Below, in pieces: positions 18,234 to 26,640 of a DNA stretch of 61,173 nucleotides. The stretch covers positions 1 through 61,173 of the forward strand of contig DVGO01000006.1 of the NCBI GenBank assembly GCA_018712645.1, written 5' to 3'. The DNA is from Candidatus Faecousia faecavium. GTDB lineage: Bacteria; Bacillota; Clostridia; Oscillospirales; Oscillospiraceae. The stretch's first letter is position 1; every line of letters starts with the position of its first letter. Below the pieces are notes generated by a model, which saw only the letters and a program-made list of their open reading frames with translations, ran no database searches and had not been told where the DNA came from. The translations under genes were made by a program, and so were the position numbers.

Positions 18234-18701
18234 ATGCGAGCTGTATTAACAAGAGTATCCTCCGCCAGCGTCACCATCGACAATCAGGTGGTGGGAAGAA
18301 TTGGCAAGGGCTTTCTGATTCTTCTGGGCATCGGACCGGAGGATACCGAGGCCCAGTGCCGGTACCTGGCAGAAAAAGCCCTGAGCCTGCGGATTTTTGA
18401 AGATGGCCAGGGTAAAATGAACTTAGGGCTGGATCAGGTCGGCGGTCAGGTGCTGGTGGTCAGCCAGTTCACCCTCTACGGCAACTGCCGCAAAGGCCGC
18501 CGCCCCAGCTTTACCGAAGCCGCCCCGCCTCAGCTGGGCAACAAACTGTACGAGAAGTTCCTGTCCATCTGTGCAGAGCTGGGCTATCCGCCCCAGCATG
18601 GTCAGTTTGGTGCGGACATGAAGGTTGCCTCCGTCAACGATGGCCCGGTGACCCTGATTCTGGACACCGACCAGCTGATGGACACCCCCAGACGCAGCTA
18701 A
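18234..18701 (+). CDS. dtd: D-aminoacyl-tRNA deacylase
   Basis: A 155-residue cytosolic proofreading enzyme that removes D-amino acids from tRNA. The two active-site signatures are present: SQFTLYG and the NDGPVT variant of the C-terminal NxGPVT motif. The length fits the family. It follows rel by 24 bp with AGAAGGAG before the ATG; rel-dtd linkage is widely conserved. Confidence 0.96.
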   Translation: MRAVLTRVSSASVTIDNQVVGRIGKGFLILLGIGPEDTEAQCRYLAEKALSLRIFEDGQGKMNLGLDQVGGQVLVVSQFTLYGNCRKGRRPSFTEAAPPQLGNKLYEKFLSICAELGYPPQHGQFGADMKVASVNDGPVTLILDTDQLMDTPRRS

Positions 18702-18712
18702 GGAGGATTCGT

Positions 18713-19303
18713 ATGCGTGCCATTCATCCTCTGGTTCTGGGGGCTTACCAGACCAACTGCTACATTCTCCATGACGATTCTTCCAAGACCTGCTGTGTCA
18801 TCGACCCGGGCTATACCCCGGAGGTCATTCTGGACGCCCTGGACAACCTGGGGCTGACACTGGAAGCCATTTTGCTGACCCATGGACACTTTGACCATGT
18901 TGGGGCGGTAAAGGATCTGGCCGCCGAAACCCAGTGCCGGGTGTATCTGTGCCCGGAGGATCTGTCCATGCCTCCTGCCATGACCGCCGGTGCCCTGTAT
19001 CGTACCGACGATCTTCACGAGGGCACCCGGCTCCACCTGGCAGGGCTGGATATCACCGTTCTGCATACACCGGGACATACGCCCGGCTCCGTTTGTTTTG
19101 CAGTGGAGGACGTGCTGTTTTCCGGCGATACCCTGTTTGCCGGAAGCTGCGGCCGGACGGACCTTCCCGGCGGCGATTGGAACGCCATCACCAAATCCCT
19201 GCACCGGCTGTCAGAGCTTACCACCGATTATTGGGTTCTGCCTGGCCATGGAGAATCGACAACATTATCTGAAGAAAAGCGGTACAATCCGTATATGCGT
19301 TGA
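18713..19303 (+). CDS. MBL-fold hydrolase (glyoxalase II-like)
   Basis: A 196-residue zinc hydrolase of the metallo-beta-lactamase fold. THGHFDH supplies the first metal ligands, followed by HTPGHTPG, GDTLF and a C-terminal PGHGE histidine. The size matches the short YcbL/GloB-like group, which hydrolyses thioesters such as S-lactoylglutathione or bacillithiol-like adducts. It starts 11 bp after dtd with AAGGAGG, so it is co-transcribed, and ends at a terminator. Confidence 0.88.
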   Translation: MRAIHPLVLGAYQTNCYILHDDSSKTCCVIDPGYTPEVILDALDNLGLTLEAILLTHGHFDHVGAVKDLAAETQCRVYLCPEDLSMPPAMTAGALYRTDDLHEGTRLHLAGLDITVLHTPGHTPGSVCFAVEDVLFSGDTLFAGSCGRTDLPGGDWNAITKSLHRLSELTTDYWVLPGHGESTTLSEEKRYNPYMR

Positions 19304-19331
19304 AGAAAAACCGGCCTGTGTTCCGGTTTTT
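19304..19331 (+). terminator. Terminator after the MBL hydrolase gene
   Basis: AAAAACCGG (19306-19314) and CCGGTTTTT (19323-19331) form a 9-bp stem ending in T. Confidence 0.75.
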
Positions 19332-19351
19332 CCTCGCCTGTGAGGAATTTT

Positions 19352-20773
19352 ATGAAGTTAACACTTGTCGGTCACGATGACCGCTACGCCGTGGAGCAGC
19401 TGCAGCTGGCGCTGTTCCCGGAGGGCAGCCAGGGCCAGGCTACGTCCACCCTCCACCGGGGCAGCACCTGGCTCACCGCCACCGCCAAAATTACCCTGGA
19501 GTGCAAAACTGCCACGGCTTGCCGCCGGATCAAAGCCAGCGAGGAAACCGTGCGTCTGCGCCGCCGGGCCTTGCAGCAAAGCTACTATCTGGCTGCCCGG
19601 CAGCTGCTGCCGGAAGTTCCTGCCTGGGGCGCTCTGGCCGGGGTTCGCCCCACCAAAATCACCACCAAGCACATGCTGGAAGGCGGCACCCCCAAGTCTG
19701 CGGACAAGCTGCTGAGAGACGTGTACTACGTCACGGAAGATCGTCGAAAGCTGGCCGTTGACTGTTCTCTCTCCACCGTCCGGGCTGCAGAGCTTTTGGA
19801 AGATCACGACCTGTCGGTCTACATCGGCATTCCCTTCTGCCCCACCCGCTGCGCCTACTGCAGCTTTGTCAGCCGCACCATCGGCAAGAAAACCGAGCTG
19901 CTGGAACCTTACCTGGAAGCCCTGCTGAAAGAAATTCAGCTCACCGGGAAACTTCTGAAGGACTCCGGCAAACAGGTGCGCACCCTCTACATCGGCGGCG
20001 GCACCCCCACTACCCTGTCTACCCCCCAGATGATCCGCCTGCTGGATGCCATCCATGAAAGCTTCCACCTGAGCCGGTGTCTGGAATTTACCGTGGAAGG
20101 CGGCCGCCCGGATACCCTGGATGCAGAAAAGCTTCTAGCCATCCGCGCCCACGGCGCTGACCGGATGAGCATCAATCCCCAGACCATGGAAGACGCAGTT
20201 TTGCGGGCCTGCGGCCGGATTCACAAAACCGAGGACATTCTGCGGGCCTATGACCAGGCTGTGGATGCCGGTTTTTCCGCCATCAACATGGACCTGATTG
20301 CAGGACTTCCCCTGGATACCCTGGAGGGCTTCTGCCGCTCTCTGGATGCCGTGGGCAATCTTCGCCCCGCCAACATCACCGTACATACCCTGGCCCTGAA
20401 AAAGGGGGCCGATCTGTTTGAGCGCCGGGAAAATCTGCCCGATGCCGACACCGTCCGGAAGATGGTTGCCTATGCCAACCAGTCCCTTCGCGCCTGGGGC
20501 TACAAGCCCTACTACCTCTACCGCCAGAAGTACATGTCCGGCAGCTTTGAGAATGTGGGCTGGAGCCGGGACGGTCTGGACTGCCTGTACAACATCTACA
20601 TGATGGAGGAAATCCACACCATTCTCTCCCTGGGCGGCGGCGGTATGAATAAGGTCAATCTGCCTGACGGCAGCCTGCGCCGGTTCCACAACCCCAAATT
20701 CCCGGAACAGTACATCGAAATGCTGGACTCCGTCCTGGAGCAGAAGCGGGAACTCTTCTCCCTGATGAAATAA
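19352..20773 (+). CDS. hemZ: Coproporphyrinogen dehydrogenase-like radical SAM protein HemZ
   Basis: A 473-residue radical SAM enzyme of the HemN/HemZ family. The cluster motif CxxxCxYC is in the CPTRCAYCSF block near residue 160, followed by the SAM-binding GGGTPT. The long N-terminal extension before the radical SAM core is typical of HemZ in Clostridia, which is not always a true coproporphyrinogen oxidase. I prefer the ATG at 19352, with TGAGGAATTTT upstream, to a GTG at 19340 that overlaps this ribosome site. Confidence 0.85.
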   Translation: MKLTLVGHDDRYAVEQLQLALFPEGSQGQATSTLHRGSTWLTATAKITLECKTATACRRIKASEETVRLRRRALQQSYYLAARQLLPEVPAWGALAGVRPTKITTKHMLEGGTPKSADKLLRDVYYVTEDRRKLAVDCSLSTVRAAELLEDHDLSVYIGIPFCPTRCAYCSFVSRTIGKKTELLEPYLEALLKEIQLTGKLLKDSGKQVRTLYIGGGTPTTLSTPQMIRLLDAIHESFHLSRCLEFTVEGGRPDTLDAEKLLAIRAHGADRMSINPQTMEDAVLRACGRIHKTEDILRAYDQAVDAGFSAINMDLIAGLPLDTLEGFCRSLDAVGNLRPANITVHTLALKKGADLFERRENLPDADTVRKMVAYANQSLRAWGYKPYYLYRQKYMSGSFENVGWSRDGLDCLYNIYMMEEIHTILSLGGGGMNKVNLPDGSLRRFHNPKFPEQYIEMLDSVLEQKRELFSLMK

Positions 20774-20800
20774 CTCTCCCTACGAAAGGAAGCATCTGAT

Positions 20801-22117
20801 TTGGATACCCTGATTTCCAACGTCACTGCCGTGACCATGAATCCCAAAATGGAAGTGCTCTTCGGTGCCTATATTGGCATTCAGGATGGCAAAATTGTCT
20901 CCATTTCCAAAACGCCCCCGGAAGAAGCCCCCAAAACCATCATCGACGGCACCGGCATGGTAGCCATTCCGGGCCTGATTAACTGCCACACTCAGCTGGC
21001 AACCTCCGTGCTGCGCAGCTACACCGACGACCTGGGCAATACGCAGGCCCTGCAGGCTCTTCTGCAGAAGGAAGCCAAGATGGACTCCCGCAGCGCCAAG
21101 GCCGCTGCCCTGCTGTCCATTGCCGAGTGCCTGCGCTTCGGCGTTACCTCTGTTTCTGACCTGTACTACTATCCGGGTGCCACTGCCGAGGCCGTGGCCC
21201 AGTCCGGTATCAAGGCCAACCTGGCTCTGTCCAGCTACCGCTTCATCGACCAGAATGAGGATTTCGACTTTGAAACCGACGAACAGTGCCGGGAACTGGT
21301 TCATGTGGTGGAAAAATGGCACAATTACGACCAGGGCCGCATCAAAATTGACGCCGGTATCTACGCCGAGTACACCAGCAACTATAAGCTCTGGGAAGCC
21401 CTGGCAGGTTACGCCTGGGAAGCGGGCATCGGCATGCATCTGCACCTGGCGGAAACCCAGGGCGAGGTGGACTCCTGCCTGGATCGCACCGGCATGAGCC
21501 CCGGCGAACTGCTCAACTGCCATAACCTGTTCAATGTTCCCGCAACCGCGGTAGGCTGTACATACCTGGAGCCCCAGGAGCGTAAACTATTGGGGAAGAA
21601 GAAAGTTTCCGCTGTGGCAACACCCCTGACCGCCTATAAGTCCGGCCTGCCCTCTACACCCATTCTGGAATCCGTCCAGGCAGGGATGAACGTGGCTCTG
21701 GGTACCGGCGGCGCCGTTGCCAGCGGCAATCTGGACATGTTCGAAGTCATGCGCTTTGCTGCCATGTCCGCCCGGAAGGAAAAAGGCGACCCCACCGCCC
21801 TGCCCGCCTCTGCCGCCTTGATGATGGCCACCGTTACCGGTGCCCAGGCCCAGGGCCGCAGCAGCCAGTGCGGCATGCTCCAGGTGGGCATGGATGCAGA
21901 CTTGGCTCTGATTGACTTCTCCGCCCCCCACCTGATGCCCTGCCACAATGTACTCAACGGTCTGCTCTGGTCTGCCAAGGGCGGCGATGTGGCCATGACT
22001 ATGGTTCGGGGCAAAATTCTCTACCAGAACGGCCAATTCCCCACCATTGATCTGAAAGAAGTGGTGCAGGAACTGACCACCTACGCCATCCCCCAGCTGT
22101 TTGACGAAGCCAAGTAA
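20801..22117 (+). CDS. Amidohydrolase-like protein with lost metal ligands
   Basis: A 438-residue protein of the MtaD/SsnA (adenosine/SAH deaminase-like) amidohydrolase branch, with TTG start and AAAGGA upstream. The fold is well preserved, with PGLINCHTQ, HLHLAET and LDMFEVMR. However several catalytic positions differ from the family: the HxH pair is HTQ, the AHCVH motif reads VGCTYL, and the GTDG aspartate is glycine (LGTGGA). The DNA is open and in frame throughout, so this is not sequencing noise at one point. It lies between hemZ and a spoVB-like gene with short gaps. It is probably catalytically changed or a non-enzymatic relative. Confidence 0.8.
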   Translation: MDTLISNVTAVTMNPKMEVLFGAYIGIQDGKIVSISKTPPEEAPKTIIDGTGMVAIPGLINCHTQLATSVLRSYTDDLGNTQALQALLQKEAKMDSRSAKAAALLSIAECLRFGVTSVSDLYYYPGATAEAVAQSGIKANLALSSYRFIDQNEDFDFETDEQCRELVHVVEKWHNYDQGRIKIDAGIYAEYTSNYKLWEALAGYAWEAGIGMHLHLAETQGEVDSCLDRTGMSPGELLNCHNLFNVPATAVGCTYLEPQERKLLGKKKVSAVATPLTAYKSGLPSTPILESVQAGMNVALGTGGAVASGNLDMFEVMRFAAMSARKEKGDPTALPASAALMMATVTGAQAQGRSSQCGMLQVGMDADLALIDFSAPHLMPCHNVLNGLLWSAKGGDVAMTMVRGKILYQNGQFPTIDLKEVVQELTTYAIPQLFDEAK

Positions 22118-22128
22118 GGAGGCTCCCT

Positions 22129-23724
22129 ATGTCCGATCCCCAGAAAAAGCAGAATTTCCTCCAAGGCACCGCCATGCTGGCCATGGCCACCGCCATTGTC
22201 AAGGTAATCGGCGCACTGTATAAAATTCCCCTGAACGCCATCATCGGCGAACAGGGTTTCGGCTACTTCAACACTGCTTACGACATTTATAACGTGCTTC
22301 TGATGATCTCCACCGCCGGCCTGCCTGTGGCCATGAGCCGGATGATCTCCCAGGCCAGTTCCCTGCGCCATTACAACGAAGTACGGCGCATCTATTCCAC
22401 CGCCCGGGGTATTTTCCTGGGGCTGGGCATTACCGGAAGCCTGCTGATGACAGTATTCTGCCGCCAGCTGGCCCAGTTCCAGAACCAGCCTGACGCCTGG
22501 GCCGCCATCGGCTTTTTGGGGCCCTGTGTGCTGCTGATCTGCATTATGAGCACCTACCGGGGCTTCTTCCAGGGGCAGAGCAACATGATCCCCACCTCGG
22601 TGTCTCAGGTGCTGGAAGCCGCCACCAAGCTGGTTGTGGGCATGATTGCCGCACTGGCCTTCCTGAAAGCCACCCGGAGCATCCCTCTGGCCGCCGGCGG
22701 CGCCATTCTGGGTGTCACCGTCAGCTGTCTGGTTTCTTCCATCTACCTGTTCGGCAAATTCCGCAGAAGCTTTGTGCTCCTGCCGGAAACCGATGAAGTT
22801 CCCCGCTCCTATCAGGACATTACCAAGAGCCTGCTGATGATCGCCGTGCCCATTACCATCGGCTCTGCTGCGCTGCAGTTTCTGACCATGCTGGAGACCA
22901 AAATCTACATGGGTCAGCTTCTGAACCTGGGCTACACCCAGTCTGCGGCGGACACCATGCGGGGCATCTACGGTATGACCCTGACCATTTACAACATGCC
23001 CTGTGCCTTCATCACGCCCATTACCATCAGCATCATCCCTGTCATCACCTCCCAGCTGACCCTGTGCCACAGTCAGGAAGCCAAGCTGACGGAAGAATCC
23101 GCCGCCCGGATCACCGGTCTGGTCTCCATGCCCTGTGCTGTAGGCTTGGTTCTGCTGGCCCGGCCCGTCACTGCTCTGCTGGGCGGATATACGGGAGATA
23201 ATCTGGTTCTTGCCACAAAACTGATGGCGGTACTGGGCGTCAGCATTCTGTTCAATGCGGTTGTGCTGGTTACCACTGCCATTATGCAGGCCCATGGTCA
23301 TGCGGGACGTCCGGTGGGCAATATGCTCGTTGGCGGTGTGCTGAATCTGATTGCGGTATATATCCTCACCGGCAATCCTCACATTGGCATTCTCGGCACC
23401 CCCATTGGTATCCTGCTGTGCTATGTGTCCATCACAGCGCTGAACCTGTACTCCATCCGCACCCTGCTGGACAATCCTCCCGCCATTATCAAGAATCTGC
23501 TGCGCCCCCTTGTGGCTTCCGGGATTATGGGTGTTTTCGTATATGCCGCCCTGCGGGGACTGGAGCATCTGGGCATCACCAGCCGTCTGCTGCTGTGCTT
23601 TATTCCCATCAGCGTAGGCGTGGTGGTCTACTGTGTGTCCGCCGCTGCGCTGAAGGCAATCACCCGGGAGGACTGCCTGCTCCTGCCCAAAGGTGAAAAA
23701 ATCGCGAAACTTCTCAGATTGTGA
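22129..23724 (+). CDS. SpoVB-like lipid flippase (MOP superfamily)
   Basis: A 531-residue membrane protein with about 14 hydrophobic segments. The N-terminal pattern (QGTAMLAMATAIVKVIGALYKIPL, here split for length as QGTAMLAMATA then VKVIGALYKIPL) and GFGYFNTAYDIYNVLL match SpoVB/MurJ-type flippases, which move lipid-linked wall precursors across the membrane. In spore formers SpoVB is needed for the cortex. Start ATG has AAGGAGG. Eleven bp after the degenerate amidohydrolase gene. Confidence 0.87.
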   Translation: MSDPQKKQNFLQGTAMLAMATAIVKVIGALYKIPLNAIIGEQGFGYFNTAYDIYNVLLMISTAGLPVAMSRMISQASSLRHYNEVRRIYSTARGIFLGLGITGSLLMTVFCRQLAQFQNQPDAWAAIGFLGPCVLLICIMSTYRGFFQGQSNMIPTSVSQVLEAATKLVVGMIAALAFLKATRSIPLAAGGAILGVTVSCLVSSIYLFGKFRRSFVLLPETDEVPRSYQDITKSLLMIAVPITIGSAALQFLTMLETKIYMGQLLNLGYTQSAADTMRGIYGMTLTIYNMPCAFITPITISIIPVITSQLTLCHSQEAKLTEESAARITGLVSMPCAVGLVLLARPVTALLGGYTGDNLVLATKLMAVLGVSILFNAVVLVTTAIMQAHGHAGRPVGNMLVGGVLNLIAVYILTGNPHIGILGTPIGILLCYVSITALNLYSIRTLLDNPPAIIKNLLRPLVASGIMGVFVYAALRGLEHLGITSRLLLCFIPISVGVVVYCVSAAALKAITREDCLLLPKGEKIAKLLRL

Positions 23725-23743
23725 TATTTTTTCTAAAAATTGC

Positions 23744-23772
23744 TTGCATTTTCTCAATAGTTATGTTAATCT
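23744..23772 (+). promoter_or_regulatory. Promoter of the HU gene
   Basis: TTGCAT (23744-23749), 17 nt, TAATCT (23767-23772). Confidence 0.6.
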
Positions 23773-23811
23773 ATTTTCGATTTTGCCATACAGGAAAGAG
23801 GATCGCACACC

Positions 23812-24087
23812 ATGAACAAAACCGAACTGATTACCGTGGCCGCAGAAAGCGCCGGCCTGACAAAGAAAGATACCGAGCGGGTTCTGAATGCAGCCATTGA
23901 CGCCATCACCGCCGCCCTGGTCAACGGCGAAAAGGTACAGCTGAGCGGATTCGGCACCTTTGAAACCAAGTCCCGGAAGGCCCGGATTGGCCGCAACCCC
24001 CACACCAAGGCTCCCATCGAGATTCCCGCCACCCGGATTCCTTCCTTCAACGCCAGCAAGGCCCTGAAGGATACCGTTGCCAAGTAA
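23812..24087 (+). CDS. hup: HU-family nucleoid protein
   Basis: A 91-residue histone-like DNA-bending protein. It begins MNKTELI, contains the LSGFGTFETKSRKAR turn and the GRNPHTK arm tip typical of HU, and ends with FNASKALKD. It compacts DNA as a dimer. The rqcP gene begins three bases after its stop, so the two are translationally close. Confidence 0.97.
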   Translation: MNKTELITVAAESAGLTKKDTERVLNAAIDAITAALVNGEKVQLSGFGTFETKSRKARIGRNPHTKAPIEIPATRIPSFNASKALKDTVAK

Positions 24088-24090
24088 GCT

Positions 24091-24330
24091 ATGAGACTGG
24101 ATAAATTTCTGAAGGTCTCCCGCCTGATCAAGCGCCGCACCGTAGCCAACGAAGCCTGCGACAACGGCCGCATCAGTGTCAACGGCCGGGTTGTTAAAGC
24201 CAGCTACGATGTGAAAGTTGGCGACAGAATTGAAATCTCCATGGGCACCCGAACGGTTGCCGTGGAAGTCCTGGAGGTAGCCGACAACGTCCGCAAGGAC
24301 GATGCCTCCGGCATGTACAAAGAAGTGTAA
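24091..24330 (+). CDS. rqcP: S4-domain protein RqcP
   Basis: A 79-residue protein made of a single S4 RNA-binding domain (RLDKFLKVSRLIKRR, then the NGRISVNG loop). It matches RqcP (YabO), which binds 50S-peptidyl-tRNA complexes and helps RqcH add C-terminal alanine tails in ribosome quality control. The hup-rqcP pairing is common in Firmicutes. Followed by a strong terminator. Confidence 0.92.
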   Translation: MRLDKFLKVSRLIKRRTVANEACDNGRISVNGRVVKASYDVKVGDRIEISMGTRTVAVEVLEVADNVRKDDASGMYKEV

Positions 24331-24349
24331 GACGAAAGATTTATCGTCA

Positions 24350-24397
24350 AAAGAACGTCTGAGAATGCGTCACTGCGTTCCCGGACGTTCTTTTTTC
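24350..24397 (+). terminator. Terminator of hup-rqcP
   Basis: AAGAACGTC (24351-24359) pairs with GACGTTCTT (24384-24392), followed by six T. Confidence 0.85.
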
Positions 24398-24410
24398 TAT
24401 TCCAAGGTAC

Positions 24411-24439
24411 TTGACAAATGCATCTACGGATTGTAGACT
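24411..24439 (+). promoter_or_regulatory. Promoter of the BlaI-type repressor gene
   Basis: TTGACA (24411-24416), 17 nt, TAGACT (24434-24439). An operator-like palindrome lies in the spacer. Confidence 0.8.
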
Positions 24440-24460
24440 ACAGATGTCGACATGTTGTAG
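24424..24460 (+). promoter_or_regulatory. Tandem CTAC...GTAG operators for a BlaI/MecI repressor
   Basis: Two palindromic sites overlap the promoter: CTACGGATTGTAG (24424-24436) and a longer one at 24438-24460 with outer CTACA/TTGTAG and a perfect ATGTCGACAT core. CTACA-TGTAG dyads are the known target type of BlaI/MecI winged-helix repressors, so autorepression is likely. Confidence 0.7.
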
Positions 24461-24488
24461 ATGCATTGCACACAAAGGAGGGATACCC

Positions 24489-24851
24489 TTGAATTTGTAC
24501 TTGACCGAAGCGGAACGCCGGGTTGCGGAAATGGTCTGGCAGAAGCAATCCCTTCCTTCCGGGGAATTGGTTAGCCGCTGCGCCCAGGAAATGGGCTGGA
24601 AACGCTCTACCACCTACACCATTTTGAAGCGGCTGGAGAACAAAGGGGTGTTGGAAAACCAGGATGGCCTGGTAATCCCCCGGATTTCCCAGGAGGAGTT
24701 TGACACCATCCAGGGCTGCCAGTTCATTGACGAAAGCTTTGGCGGTTCCCTTCCCAATTTTCTCACAGCTTTTACCCGCAAACGAAAACTCAGCAGCGCC
24801 GAAATCCGGAAGCTGCAGCTGTTGATTCAGGAATGCGAGGAGGAATCATGA
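24489..24851 (+). CDS. BlaI/MecI-family transcriptional repressor
   Basis: A 120-residue winged-helix repressor. The N-terminal LTEAERRVAEMVW helix and the WKRSTTYTILKRLENKGVL recognition region are characteristic. In the known systems a BlaR1-type membrane sensor triggers loss of repression. The start is a TTG at 24489, nine bases after AAAGGAGGG; an upstream in-frame ATG at 24411 lies inside the promoter. It overlaps the following M56/BlaR1-like gene by 4 nt, the usual partner arrangement. Confidence 0.9.
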   Translation: MNLYLTEAERRVAEMVWQKQSLPSGELVSRCAQEMGWKRSTTYTILKRLENKGVLENQDGLVIPRISQEEFDTIQGCQFIDESFGGSLPNFLTAFTRKRKLSSAEIRKLQLLIQECEEES

Positions 24852-26358
24852 ACACCATTTTTCTGACACTTCTGTCTCGCAGTCTGTGGCTCAGCGGCGT
24901 AGTCTTGATTTTGTTTCTGCTGCGGACAGTCTTCCGGCGCATTCCGGGACGGGGGTTCTATTTTCTGTGGCTGATTGTCTTTGCAGGGCTTCTTTGTCCC
25001 GTTTCTCTGAAAATCCCATACGAAACCACCGTTTCTCCCATTGTCCAGGCCCAGCCAGAGTCTGCCCAGTTTCCGGAGATCACCATTCCCGACCATTCCC
25101 CAGCGGACGCAGAAGCCCCATCTGACCAAGCAGCTCCTGCTTCCATTCAGATTCATTTTGAAGATGTTCTTCCCTTCCTTTCTTACCTGTGGGCGGCGGT
25201 TGCTCTCCTTCTGATTCTGGGAAATTTGTGGAACCTGCTCCGATTTGGGAAACGCCTGCTAGGTGCCCGACGGCTCCATACCAATATCTACGAAACGGAA
25301 GCTGCACCCGTTCCCTTTATTCTGGGATTTCTGCATCCCAGAATTTACCTGCCCACCAACCTGTCCGAATCAGAGCAGGAATTGATTCTTGCGTGCATCT
25401 GCGCAGAAAGGATTATATAATCAAACCCATTGCCCTGCTCATCACCTGTCTGCACTGGTTCAATCCGCTGATCTGGCTGGCCTACTTGCTTTTCTCGGAG
25501 GACATGGAGCGTGCCTGTGACGAAGCAGTGTTGGACGAAAGCAGCGGACAAATCCGCAAACAATACGCATCTTCCCTTCTTGCCCTGTCCGTAGGGAAAA
25601 TGCCCACCGGAATATCCACTGTTGCCTTTGGTGAAAGGAGAATCCAATACAGAATTATGAATATTTTACACTATAAAAAATGCGGCGCTCTGATGCTGCT
25701 GCTTGTGGTGGTCCTGATGACCCTGGTAGCCTGCGGAACCTTTGTACAGCCTGTGGGCGTCCAAACGGAGTCCACCGCCATGACCCAGCCGGAAGAAACC
25801 AAGCCTGCGACTCAGCCGCCGGAAACCACCGTTTCCACCCAAGCTCCCAGCAACATCGCCTATGAAGACGCAGAACTGGAAGATAACATTCACTATCCCC
25901 AGCTTACCCAGTGCCCCGGGGAACTGACCAAAGATTACATCAATCAGTCCCTGAAAGCCCCTGCCGACCAGCTGAAAGAAATGGACACCCAGGATCAGAA
26001 GTCCCTGGTTTATGCCGTTACCCGCTGTGATGACACCTTCTTCAGTGCTCTGTATACCATGACCCTCACAAGTTCGGATGGCAGCATTCAGCAGACCATG
26101 ATTCCTGTGACCGTTGAGATTTCCACCGCCACAGAGCTGACCATGGAAAACGCCTTTACCGATCCCAAAGCCGTGGCAGCGCTGTTGGGCAGCGAAGAAG
26201 CCGCAGAACATTTTCAGTTTTATATGGAGAAAGACAAGGTCGTTTTCTTCTTCCGTCCGGAGGAAGATACCAGCCAGGATTATGTGATTCTCTCTTTGGA
26301 TTACGAGGCCCTGGAACCTTACTGGAGTGAATCTTTCGGCATCCGTCCGGCCAGCTGA
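24848..26358 (+). pseudogene. BlaR1/M56-like sensor broken by a ~10-nt deletion
   Basis: The first reading frame (24848-25420) has membrane helices and the pre-protease block VPFILGFLHPRIYLP, then shifts and stops at ICAERII. The rest of the protein continues in another frame through 26358, starting at HLRRKDY, with HWFNPLIWL, the third-ligand helix MERACDEAV, a membrane anchor and a C-terminal extracellular domain. M56 proteins read LxxAHExxHLRRKDY here. Between the Ala codon ending at 25394 and the CAT of HLRR only 2 nt remain where 12 are expected, so the shift deletes the His-Glu of HExxH. The repressor next to it is intact, so its sensor is lost. Confidence 0.85.
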
Positions 26359-26388
26359 GTGCCGATTTTTGAAAAATATCCACTTAAG

Positions 26389-26420
26389 CAGCGGGAAGCA
26401 CCAGCTTCCCGCTGTTCTTC
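26389..26420 (+). terminator. Terminator after the broken sensor gene
   Basis: CAGCGGGAAG (26389-26398) pairs with CTTCCCGCTG (26405-26414), then TTCTT. Confidence 0.7.
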
Positions 26421-26468
26421 TGGCAGAATTTGGCCAAGGCTTTTTTCGGCAAGAATCTTCCCAGATGG

Positions 26469-26498
26469 TTGACAAAACCATTGAAAACATGGTATAGT
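26469..26498 (+). promoter_or_regulatory. Promoter of the LCP gene
   Basis: TTGACA (26469-26474), 18 nt, TATAGT (26493-26498). It leaves a leader of about 135 nt that contains a GCACAAAA/TTTTGTGC hairpin (about 26520-26548). Confidence 0.75.
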
Positions 26499-26640
26499 AC
26501 CCGAGAATATCCAGAAGAAGCACAAAAACCCTGTCTTATCTTTTGTGCCTGCACTTTCCGGGATATGGATTGACGGTCGTTATTACCGAGCCGATTTTCA
26601 GCCTGTTCTCAGGTTCCACCGCGATATTGGGAGGTTTTAC

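Noticed and set aside
22081..23757. A 558-codon minus-strand frame opposite the spoVB-like gene
   Set aside because: Shadow of the flippase gene; rich in Gln, His and Gly with no domain.
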